Positions 37,274-47,207 of a stretch of 64,000 nt of DNA are shown one piece after another. The stretch lies in assembly GCA_910890315.1 (NCBI GenBank), contig CAJVGD010000042.1, positions 806,001-870,000 of the forward strand, read 5' to 3'. Position numbers and translations under genes: made by a program. This DNA comes from Serendipita indica DSM 11827. Lineage: Eukaryota > Basidiomycota > Agaricomycetes > Sebacinales > Serendipitaceae. Within the stretch, counting starts at the first letter, position 1, and each line of letters begins with the position of its first letter. The notes under the pieces were generated by a model that did no database searches, was not told the origin of the DNA, and saw nothing but the letters and a program-made list of their open reading frames with translations.

Positions 37274-37757
37274 TCAGCTCGTCTGTAGCTTGGAGTTTTG
37301 GTGGACAGTGACCGTTCCAAACTCGATACGATCCTCTGTTGTGTCAGTGCCGTTCGGTTTGGATGAAGAAGGCATCTGGACGAGAAATCCAACATGAGCC
37401 GGCTTGGTCCCATTTGTTTCTGTGGAACTTTGGGCAGCCAAGGGCTGTTATGAAAAGTCAGTAGCGGGAAAGTATCATCATGCGCACACTCACTATCATC
37501 TCTGTCAGGTTATGGGCCTGATGAGCGGACTGAGGTTCAGCCGAATGTAGAGTTGGTTTATTCTTTTGCAGCTGGGTTTGCGCCTCGGTATCGCGCTCTG
37601 CTTCTGCGTTTCTTGCTATCTGCTCTACCGCAGCTACGCGTTCAGCGAGCCACCCATTTCCGAGCTTTGGATGACAAGAGCAGAAGCAGAGGACCAGATA
37701 ACCAACCACCAACACCACAATGAATATCACAGTTACGATAATGATCCTATAATCCAT
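37274..37757 (-). CDS. Small single-pass membrane protein, copy A of a tandem family
   Basis: This is the best-defined member of an unrecognised family. The start at 37757 gives MDYRIIIVTVIFIVVLVVGY, a strong N-terminal membrane helix, followed by LVLCFCSC (cysteines at the membrane edge, possible palmitoylation sites) and a helical Ala/Glu-rich segment (AERVAAVEQIARNAEAERD). One 49-nt phase-0 intron is removed, after which PLAAQSSTETNGTKPAHVG and FLVQMPSSSK lead to DRIEFGTVTVHQNSKL and a stop at 37274. The spliced frame is exactly 145 codons with stop. Copies B and C lie just downstream on the same strand with the same intron position. No signal peptidase site is evident; the helix probably acts as an anchor. 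Function unknown. Confidence 0.7.
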
Positions 37758-38419
37758 GGCGGTTCGATGGGCAGGACAACGAATCTCATGTGTAATTTAT
37801 AGTTCTTGCATCAATTCCGAAACAATCCCTGAGACGGAGATAAGAGAAACTCTCAGAAAGAGGATTCTCCGAGCGTATACACTTGTAGCAAACTGCATAC
37901 CTCAGCGGCGGAGAAATAGAACAAGGGCTATGTCGAACTGCGGGTGTGGCAGGGTTCAGGTTGCTATTGGCACTTGACCTCATTCACGAACATGTCCACA
38001 GAAGACGACAAGCGCTCTCAGAGGGCAGTTTCTCTTGCAAGGCAACAACGAGGAGACAAATAAGCCTGTTAATCAAAAGACCGTCCCCGTTGGCCAGTCA
38101 TCAATCATGCCCACGGACCAGGCTGAACCCGGCTTCGCGCAACTCTTCATCGGAAAGGAATCATCTCACCCTTCGTGCAGATCCCGGCTTCAAACACGCG
38201 CCTCAATTTACCAAGAAGGGCTCACTCCCCACCTCAACCAGAGACCGCCTCTCTCTGGCGCGTTGCCACAGAGCCTCGTGTTATCATGGGATTGATACTC
38301 GTCACCTGCTCACACACACAGTACAACAACCAACGAGTCATCTTCCCAAGCCGCTAGTTCGGTTTTTGGTATATCTCGAACTGGCGCTGGATGTATTCTG
38401 ATCCGTCCCCTAACAAGAT
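37758..38419. other. Intergenic region between divergent small genes
   Basis: Open frames exist in all three plus frames (for example 37946-38401, 38035-38295), but none joins convincingly to the gene starting at 38420 and none shows a motif. A short ATG frame at 37991 (MSTEDDKRSQRAVSLARQQR) stops after 23 codons. This may be promoter DNA for both flanking genes. Confidence 0.4.
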
Positions 38420-39136
38420 ATGATATTTGCTTGTGAGTTATGTAGCTCATAGGTTGTTCTGAATCTTGACATCCGTCTAGGGCTACGCTATTTCCGAAGC
38501 TATCGCTTGTTCTCCTCCAAGCCTGGTACACCGATTCCCAAGGGAATTCCAGGTATGTTCCGACGCCATAATACTTTTTCGATAGATTAGACACTAAAAT
38601 CACTCATAGGTTCTCGTCTGGCCACCGTACTCAACAACTTGGGATGGACACCTGATCAACCAGTGTTCAAGTTCATCTCCGAGCGAAAGATCTCGGCACA
38701 TGTAACCGAATTGTATATTCATGGGGAGAACAGCTCCTTGCAGCATGAGTATGCTATCCTTCGCGTCGATATCCACAACGAACCCTCGTGGCTTCGCATC
38801 GACTGGACAGGGGACGTAACTCGCACGACGAGCTTTGGCTCCTCCGAAGGCAAAGGAGCGCTTATATGGACTATTTCAGTCGATAAGGACTCACTCATCT
38901 TACCTCGGGATAGGCAAATCAGATTTACCAAAGTATCAGTATCTCTGGAAGCCGTTGCTGGTATGGTCATAGAGCTAAGCAAAACCCCGTATCATCTAAT
39001 CTTCTGGAACTGTATACAATTTTCTCAGGAGCTGGGCCAACAGATAGTTGACGCCGAGTCCACACGCGCCTGGCAGGAGACGATAGTTCAGAGAAGCATG
39101 GAGGTCGCAGCGGGCTCTATGTCTATTACCTCGTAA
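38420..39136 (+). CDS. Hypothetical protein with possible His/Cys (LRAT/NlpC-like) active-site pair
   Basis: No named family is certain. Splicing two introns (38433-38480 and 38553-38609) gives a 203-residue protein whose length in nucleotides is exactly divisible by three. It starts MIFAWLRYFRSYRLF and continues PGTPIPKGIPGSRLATVLNN. A His precedes a hydrophobic strand (LQHEYAILRVDIH), and a Cys lies in an aromatic helix start (YHLIFWNCIQFSQELGQQI). The H..(A/V)I strand and the NC motif in a helix recall circularly permuted papain-like proteins (LRAT, H-REV107, PPPDE), which are thiol acyltransferases or proteases. That comparison is inference from two short motifs. No signal peptide or membrane segment is evident. 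Confidence 0.62.
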
Positions 39137-39289
39137 GTGGCCAGGGGGTGATCATCACGCCGTTACCTGTACTCGTATATAATATAATGATGTATATGGA
39201 ATCTTGCGCTATTTATTCTAAAGAATCTGGAAGCACGTTCCTCTCCATCTTGACACACCTCATCATCCACTATTCAAGGGCACCTGATA

Positions 39290-39973
39290 ATGGACGTCGA
39301 CCTTGGAGACCTAGTTGACCTGGAGCAACAGTTGCGTGCTAAGATACCCACAATGGGTTCAACTCATTGTAAGGTGCAGATTCTACGACATAGGATATAA
39401 AGAAGGTGTGAACCATGGACGCGAACATGGTCTTATCGAGGGGAGAATGCTAGGGAAGGAAAAAGGGTTCGAAATCTGGGAAGAGCTTGGATTTTATCTC
39501 GGATTTGCCGCAGTTTGGTTGCAGATTTTGCGATCACAGAGTGATTCCGAGTAGGTTGTTCTGCTCGCTTCGTTCGGATTCAGAACATTTAGGGCTACAG
39601 ATCCCGCTCAGTAGGCCATATATCCCATCTCCTGGAGCTCATTCGAGCATTCCCGATGCACAATCCCTCAAAGGGTAAGTACAAATCCGGACACTCTACG
39701 ATTCCCTAAATCAAACTTCGAGACCACGAGTTGAATGACTTCGATATCATTGGGTCGCTAAATCGTATCCGAGGCAGATATAAAGCGGTCTGCGCCTCGC
39801 TGGGCGTCAAGCCGCGCCTCATCTCATCAAACCTTCAAAGCAAGGCGGCGGATAATGAAGCTCCCTCTTTACCAGACATCTCACAGGAGGATCAAGAATC
39901 GACCAACAAGCCTCGCGTATGGTCGTTCATGGAGGCCGCGAAGAAAGCAGGGACTGATGGACTCAGCTTCTAG
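39290..39973 (+). CDS. LTO1: Lto1/ORAOV1 homologue, Yae1-Lto1 adaptor for cytosolic Fe-S assembly on Rli1/ABCE1
   Basis: Lto1 with Yae1 recruits the CIA machinery to the ribosome recycling factor Rli1. The start at 39290 gives MDVDLGDLVDLEQQ, and the first intron joins to RFYDIGYKEGVNHGREHGL. The deca-GX3 repeat, Gly every fourth residue, is fully visible: GYKEG VNHG REHG LIEGR MLGKEKG. It continues into FEIWEELGFYLGFAAVW, the family's consensus. After one or two more short introns the tail is DFDIIGSLNRIRGRYKAVCA and a charged disordered end at 39973. About 180 residues, the normal size. The C-terminal Trp that Lto1 proteins use to bind the CIA targeting complex is not at the very end here (the tail ends DGLSF), so the recruiting signal may differ. 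Confidence 0.88.
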
Positions 39974-40655
39974 TCTGGATCTGTCCGCATAGCCGAAAGA
40001 GAATGAGAGTCAGGTTCGCTCAATGCTCGTGCGGGGGATCTTGAGCAGAAGAGATGTAAGGCTATCATATTTCTGCAGATGAGGTAGAGATACGTCTCTT
40101 TCCAAAAAGCTTTTCATTCTTTCCGACCACTTTGGTTGTAGACACCGTCCTTCTTGAACTTGACCTCGACAGGACCGGTTCCAATCCCATGGAACAAACG
40201 ACAACAGAATTATGTCCATATACTGGGTGGAATGCACGAATATTTCCGGGTTCCTGTTTGACGGCAATCGCCAATGTCGCCTGTCACGGCAGTTTGGTTC
40301 TCCGGCCATGTAGACTCTGTCGGTGGAGCGCAAGGGCCAACCCAAGAGCGAAATAGAGTGATGTATCGACTAGGCTCCGCAAGTTGGTCATTTAGAGGGT
40401 TCACAGACCTTCCTGGAGTGACAAGATATAAAGACTCGTCGGCGAGCTATGCATTTAGCTTGTCACCACACTTTTCATCTCGTTCCTATCTTCATACAGT
40501 CGCGTATTTACGACTGTTCCGGTTCCGTCCAAACACCAGCGGCCCTGGAACATCCCGAAGCGAGTATAAAGATCGTAGGCCAGCAAATTATGGCCCTTTG
40601 GCCTTTTGCCTCTACCTCACCTTCCTTTGGTTTTTTTCTCTCGAGTTTGTTCGCC
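39974..40655. other. Flank between LTO1 and the WSC gene, with one doubtful minus-strand ORF
   Basis: A minus-strand frame (40404 down to about 40120) reads RYITLFRSWVGPC and, after one TAA, GTGPVEVKFKKDGVYNQSG before a second stop. The texture looks coding, but I cannot assign a family or remove the internal stop by splicing. It may be a decayed gene or chance. The WSC promoter should lie here too. An in-frame ATG at 40590 could extend the WSC protein by 22 residues. Confidence 0.35.
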
Positions 40656-43600
40656 ATGGCCACAATAGCCCTGGCCTTGCTCGCGCCTCTCCTTTATACC
40701 AACACAAATGCCTTGCCTATTCAGAGCAATGAAGGCCCCGCTTGGCAACCCTATGGGTGTTACACGTACGTAGACGAAGCGAAGTTATATTGTCAGTTGC
40801 TTATGCTGCGTTTGGCACCAGTGACAACGTCGCGGCACGCACTCTGTCTGGTGCGGAGCTCGTCTCAGAATCGATGACTACGGCCACATGCCAAGCCTTT
40901 TGCTTTTCCAAGGGGTACAAGTATGCCGGTACAGAATGGAGTCGCGAATGCTGTGAGTAGGCCGAGGAGTCAACAGCACGAGCTAAAAGGGTCTTCAGTC
41001 TGTGACAACGAGTTCCGCAACGGAGGCGTCCGCACGAATGAAGGATGTGTTATGAAATGCACTGGAGCGGCCGACGAAGTCTGTGGTGGTGATATCCATC
41101 TTACTGTCTACGAGAATACTGGAAGCCTCTCTCCGCCACCGCTCAACTACGTCGATTGGGAATCCAAAGGCTGCTACACCGATTCTGTTGCCAATCGAGC
41201 CCTTCCAAACCAAGTCTACATAGACGGGGACATGACTGCGGACAAGTGCATGTCCAAATGCTTCAGCTTGGGCTACCCACTCGCCGGTGTCGAATTCGCC
41301 CGCGAGTGCTTCTGCGGTAGTTCTATTGGCTCTTCTGGAATTCCAGTTACGATTGGATGTGATATGCAGTGCACTGGCAACGCAAACGAGATTTGTGGTG
41401 GCGCAAACCGTTTGAATATATTTCAGTACACCACCACTCCATCTCCTCTTCCCTCGTCTGGCGGATGGTCGCTCTACGGCGAAACTGGATGCTATACGTG
41501 CGTGTGACACAGTCTCTTCTGATATTTTGTTCTAACCAAAGGTAGGGATGTCGTCGCCAATCGCGCACTCGGTCTTCGGGTCTATGTCGACGGTGCGATG
41601 ACCGTGCCAAAGTGTACCGAAAAGTGCTTCTCTTTGAAATACGGATACGCAGGTGTCGAATATGCCGACGAGTGCTATTGCTCCCACTCGATTGGCTCAT
41701 CTGGCATGCCGGCTGAGGATGGATGCACTATGGTGAGAATCTGTCCCGAATTGAAAGCAAATTTTGATTTGGTAGCCCTGCACTGGAGATTTATCTACCA
41801 TTTGTGGCGGCCCCGACAGAGTCAACATCTACGAGTATCAAGGCAAAGATTTCCCAGCTGGTGCGACCGTCCTTGCATCATACAAGGAATTTTCCAGTCA
41901 AGGCTGTTACACCGACTCCGTTCAAGCGCGTATAATGAACCAAGTTGGAGTTGACGATCAGATGACGGTGGAAACGTGTATCGATACCTGTATTGCCGCT
42001 GGCTATCACGTCGCTGGAGTTGAATATGGAAACGAGTGCTATTGCTCGGCGACATTGCCCGTGGAGAGCGCCAAAGCGACAGACAACTGTATCATGTCGT
42101 GCGCGGGAGACTCGGGTCATCTTTGTGGGGGACCCAACCGCCTTAATGTTTATCAGTACCAAGTGCCTGGGTCAACTTCCACGGAACTTTCAGGTACTTT
42201 CATGTCCAAGGTGCTTAACTGGCGTTGACCTTGTCAAAGAGAGCAATGCCGAGACACCGACATCTACGACCTCGAATATTATCTCAACATCTACAGATAC
42301 GACTGTTTTCAGACTGCAGCACCTACCATCATTCTTCCCCACTGGGATACGGTGGGATGTATCACGTGTGTTTTCTCTTCTTCTTCCTCAATCGACTCAT
42401 CAAGCTTGCAGAGGCTGGGACCCGAGCACCAATTCCAAGTACTCGATGAAATTTGGACCCTATCTTTCTACTACCATGTGTGAGAATCAATGCATTCATA
42501 GAGCACCAGGCTCATGGTATGCTTCGGTGCGTGACGGGGTAGGTCTTTCATCCTGATGGGCATCTCTATACTGATAAAATTCTCAGTGGTGCTGTGTGTA
42601 TCAATTAGAATCGATATCTACACCTACTAATACCATCCCTCACAGACTGTTATGAAACAGAGCCTCTGGCCGCTTATGACGCCACCTCGGACGCATGTAA
42701 CACGGTTAGATTCACTTCTTGTTTCAGTTTTCGGTTCTCTTATCTCATGCAGCCATGCCCCTCGGACCCTCGGCAGATGTGTGGAGGCACCTCTGTCAGT
42801 ACGATGCCTCGATCCGTCTGCCACCTCTCACACTACTGTAGGCTACTGTTCTCAAATTTACGCCTCCATCACTACCCACTCCAGGATCATACAACGACTG
42901 GACATATGTCGGCTGTGGCGAGTAGGTATCCCTTCATGTATGTTCCGTCACCCTGCTGATGGAAAATAGGGGAACATTCAACTGGGATATTAGAAGCCCA
43001 CGTACCTCTCTGACCGCAGACACACCAGCTTACGAAACATGTCTGGACTATTGTGGACAAAACGGATCTGTCGCCGCTCTCCAGGATACAGTGAGGCCTC
43101 TCAGCAAGATTTCTCATATATCTGATCTCCTTTTAGCTTTGTCGTAAGGACTTTATTCCTCTCACTAGCAAGTCCCCCTTAAATCTATCTAGTCTGTCTT
43201 TCGTCTATTCCGGGAGAGCTCACATACGGATCGGATTTGTGTCTCTCCGTATGTATAGACGGTATTACGCGATTATCTTGCTGATTTTCCACTAGACTGT
43301 TGGCACAAACCCCTTGGAGATTGTCGGCACAGCTGACTGGCAATCCAACATCAAATCGACCGTGAGGGTTTAATACTTTTCAATAGCGCGCCTCATTGCC
43401 TTCCCCTAGTTCCAAGTATTCCAACGGGTGGCATCAACTAGCAGTACAACGTCCACTCCGACACAGGCATCTACCAGTGCATCCACAGACGTCGCTTCTA
43501 CACAAACAAGCGTTCCTCTTAGCCCGCCATTCTTTGCAGAACTTGGCTGCAGCAGGTCAGTCTCCAACAATCTCAGTTCCACTTCATTTACGCCTATCAG

Positions 43601-44630
43601 TGACATAGACCTGGATTCAGCGCCCGTTTCTTTACCATTGGGAGATGACCTCAGTCACCAATTGTGCGGTGTGCTGTGCACTTATTACATGGCGACGTAT
43701 GCAGCCTTAAATCAAGGGGTATGTTCAATACTCTCTCGCTTGACTTTTAACCTTAATTCCAAAATCCAGGTTTGCTGTAGGTGGTCACTTTCAAGATTGC
43801 TAACGATACTCACTTCCTCTTCAGATTGCTTTGACCAGGAACCCACCGCTACGTTCAATGCTGGAGGATCGTGCAACACGGTATTTTGAACGATACTGGC
43901 TTCTTTGCGCTTATTTATACTCTAAGCATTGCCCTGGCAACTCGGACACTCTAAACGAGTCATGTGGAGGATCAGGACGCGAGGTATGTTCAGGGCGCTG
44001 TAGCACTCCTACTGACAGGGCACTAGGCAACGGTTTTAAGATACTCTCCTCCGCCGAGGAATATTGCTTTTCCACAAGGATGGTCGTCCCTAGGCTGCGC
44101 TGCGTGTGTACTCATCAGATTCGTTCGAATATTCCGCTTACGCTCTCACCAGAAACGTTCTCTTACCGAGCAATCCTGAAACGGTCCACGAGAATATGCC
44201 TGAAGACGAACCTGCCTATGACCATTGCCTCAATTTCTGTGCCGACAAGGGGAATTATGCCTTGCTAATTGGACCTGTGAGTGCTTTCTCATTAGGAGAC
44301 CCCATTCTGACAAATTACAGCACTGTTGTACGTTTCTGACAGATGCATTCCAGTAGCAAACTGAACGCATTACAGACTGTCAGACCGCCGTCCCGGAGGA
44401 TCAAACATTTGATTCACCTCTTTGCATCTCGGTGAGTAGATCAAGATATTTTCAGGGCAGCTAGAATTGACGCGTCCCAGCAATATGGTAGCAACCTGGG
44501 AGATGCAGTCGGCACAATACACAGTTGGAATTCTGCACTAAACACGGTATGTTGATGATACTAAGGTTTTCTCTGTATGATCTGAGGCATTTCCTAGTAT
44601 CAAGTGTTTGTCCAGACCCGCACCAAGTAA
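40656..44630 (+). CDS. Secreted protein with four WSC domains followed by about four degenerate WSC-like modules
   Basis: WSC domains are eight-cysteine carbohydrate-binding modules of fungal wall sensors and secreted enzymes. The start at 40656 gives a signal peptide (MATIALALLAPLLYTNTNA). Four regular modules follow at about 40735-41125, 41155-41430, 41480-41850 and 41885-42165; each opens with GCYTD-type sequence and includes (E)CFC/CYC, an SIGSSG-like loop, and C..G....CGG before LN(I/V)(F/Y)QY. A Ser/Thr-rich linker (NAETPTSTTSNIISTSTDTT) precedes modules with altered spacing: VGCIT..(about 42340-42790), VGCGEGTFNW (about 42890-43200), AELGCSRSVS (about 43520-43985) and GWSSLGCAA (about 44070-44620). 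Introns fall repeatedly just after the GCYT start. No catalytic domain or GPI signal was found; the model ends VFVQTRTK. Roughly 900 residues. Boundaries in the second half are approximate, and it could be split into two genes. Confidence 0.68.
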
Positions 44631-44785
44631 CTGCGTCTTCTTTCTGTTGTTTCTTCTCATCTGTCGCTTCTCGTTTGTCTTTTCTTGGAGAGTCTACCTA
44701 TGATATTGTCTTCTAATCATTATTTAACTCGTGAGACTAGGGTCGAGGTGTGACCGGTATCATCTTGTTATTTTGCTCCCCAACC

Positions 44786-47171
44786 ATGTCGACTATTCCC
44801 GGAACGCAGCAGCTGCGCTTCCGAAAACCGTCGCGGCCATCTTCGGCACGGAGTGCGACTTTACCTTCACCAAAACCCGCGGGGTCTACTGAGAGCCTGC
44901 TCAGAGAGAAGACGACCGCCTACAAGTGAGCTGGAAGTTCCTGGCTGCGAGCCGTCCTAAAGAATCACTAGACCCACAAGCAAGGGAGTTTCATGGTGCC
45001 CAAGCTTCCTCACAGCTGTTAGAATCCTTCTTCTTGTGCGGTTTTGCTCCGCCATGTTTTCCAACATTTCCGACTGTGACGAAGGTTCGCAAGATTGAGT
45101 TTATTTTTGGACTCCTAAACTCAACTTGACTAGTCTTCAACTTCTGGGAGCCCCTACACTATTTACAACGAGGCTATGGGTTCCAAACGTGGGAGGTCTC
45201 ACCGCAATTTGCCATCAGAAGCTGGGCATACATCTTTTTGCACTACCCATTCGCCACAATAGGTACTTTTCTGTCTAATGGAAAGGTGTGTATGGTGTGA
45301 CTTGCTCCTTGCGGACTAAGGATTTTCCAGGGCGTGTCGTTCTTCGCTGTTCGTGGCGTACTCTCGTTGATCTCGACATTATGTGAAGCAAAATTATTCC
45401 GTTCAATTGTCGAGAACGTCAATGAGCGTGTCGGGATCTATTTCTTCTTCATGCTCTTGACGAGCACGGGTATGTGGAGTGCATCAACGGGTGAGTGCAG
45501 CTGCCACTATGCGTTTTCCTCTCTCATCAATACAATAGCCTTTTTACCCTCGACCTTCGCCATGTACTGCAACATGGTCGCCTTTTCGTTTGCCCTCTCA
45601 CCAGCTAAGAGCAAACGGCCTGGATCGACGGATATCAGAACGATGTCGGCGACGTTATTATTCGGCGCTGGTGCAATCGTCGGATGGCCGTTCAGCATTC
45701 TCGTCTCGCTCCCTTTCGTATTCGAAGAGCTCTTCGTCTATAGTGGAGACGTCGTTCCCGATAGTCTAGCAGGTTCATGGATTGTGGAGAGGTGGATCCG
45801 AATGGTTGGATCTGTTACGCTAACTTCATTACTCTTCGTAAGGGCACCGGTTTATCATTGTACCAGCTGACGACTATTTCAGCTGCCTGTCATTGGGATA
45901 GACAGTCTAGCATACGGAAAATTCGTTGTGGTTCCTTGGAACATCATTCGCTACAATATTTTCGGCGGCTCAGAACGTGGACCGGACCTCTATGGCACAG
46001 AACCGTGGTATTTCTATCTCTTCAACCTCGCTCTCAACTTCAACGTTTTGCTCCCATTGGCACTTCTCTCTGTGCCAGCATTGATTGTCACACACCGTGT
46101 TGACTATAGTCGGTTGGGCATCAAGAAACACACTGATCACGAGAGTTCTCCTTATACTCTCCTCGTTATTAGACTGGCTCCATTCTATCTTTGGTTTGGT
46201 GTCCTTACAGCACAGGCACACAAGGAGGAAAGATTCATGTTCCCAATATACCCTTTCCTTTGTTTCAATGCTGCCGTCACACTCTATCTAGTTCGAGGTT
46301 GGTTGGAGGCGCTCTACATTAAAATGACATCACAATACCAGGTAAATGGGTGCTTATAGATGGGACCATATATCTGACACTTTTCTAGGCATCGCGTACT
46401 TCAACCATGAGGCTATTCACGATGAACGTGATCATTGCAACCACAGTAATTTCTTCGCTTCGGATAATCGCACTTTACGCATACTATCACGCGCCAATGA
46501 CCATGGTGTATCAACTGGAACATGTCGAGTTACCTCGACTCCTCAACGCCACCAATCTCTTACCGCCTCTACCACCCACTCGTAACAAGAAATACGATAA
46601 CGATGTCTCTGTGGATCTTTCCCTCATCAAAGAGTTCGACCTGCGGTTGTGCATCGGCAAGGAGTGGTATCGTTTTCCCAGCCATTTCCTTGTCCCTGAT
46701 GGGATTGAGGTGCGCTTCATGAAGACCGCGTTCGACGGTTTGCTTCCACAACCATTTCCTCCAAGCAAAGGCGATTCCGTATGGGCCTGGGATGGCACAC
46801 GGGAATCCTCTCCAGGCTTGAACGACTTGAACATGGAGAATCCCACCTTCTATGTGCGTTGGAGTTTGCATTTGTTCACATTTATCTGACGCTCATAGGT
46901 CGATCCTTCTACGTGCGACTATATTATCGACCTCGACTTTCCCTCGCGTGAATATCAATCACGAGACTCGTGGTTCACCTACGACAAGGCCAACTGGGAA
47001 AAGGTTCATTGTCGCCAGTTCCTAGATGCCGAAAACTCGCCAGCATTGTCCAGGATACTTTGGCTCCCTGGCAAAAGATGGTGGAACATGAATATGTATG
47101 GTGATTACTGCCTGCTCAGGAATCAAGAACGTGCCTCGACGAGAGAGGGGGGAGGAAGCACACTATATTGA
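44786..47171 (+). CDS. ALG9: ALG9 alpha-1,2-mannosyltransferase (GT22), ER N-glycan assembly
   Basis: Adds alpha-1,2-mannoses to the dolichol-linked oligosaccharide in the ER lumen. The start at 44786 gives MSTIPGTQQLRFRKPSRPSS. After two exons the GT22 loop reads SDCDEVFNFWEPLHYL, with the acidic pair DE in the lumenal catalytic loop, then YGFQTWEVSPQFAIRSWAY. Multiple membrane helices follow, and the family's second hallmark HKEERFMFPIYPFLCFNAAV is intact. The C-terminal lumenal part contains LRLCIGKEWYRFPSHFLVP, and ends GSTLY at 47171. About 670 residues and seven introns, somewhat longer than yeast Alg9. It converges on NAF1 with only 36 bp between stop codons. An ALG12/GPI-mannosyltransferase identity is less likely because of the Alg9-type loop and C-terminal WYRFPSHF block. 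Confidence 0.9.
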
Positions 47172-47207
47172 GTATGTGTTCGATAGGATGCTGTCTAATC
47201 TAGGACT

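Noticed and set aside
37946-38401. Plus-strand frame of 151 codons upstream of the small His/Cys protein
   Set aside because: It cannot be joined in frame to the gene at 38420, which has its own start and correctly phased introns; composition looks random.
40010-40345. Minus-strand frame of 111 codons near the LTO1 stop
   Set aside because: It overlaps the other, more protein-like frame on the same strand and shows no recognisable motif.
44631-44703. Hydrophobic C-terminal tail (possible GPI signal) for the WSC protein
   Set aside because: It requires a donor two bases inside the last exon, where no GT exists; the phase-0 splice at gtatgt gives a stop at 44630 instead.
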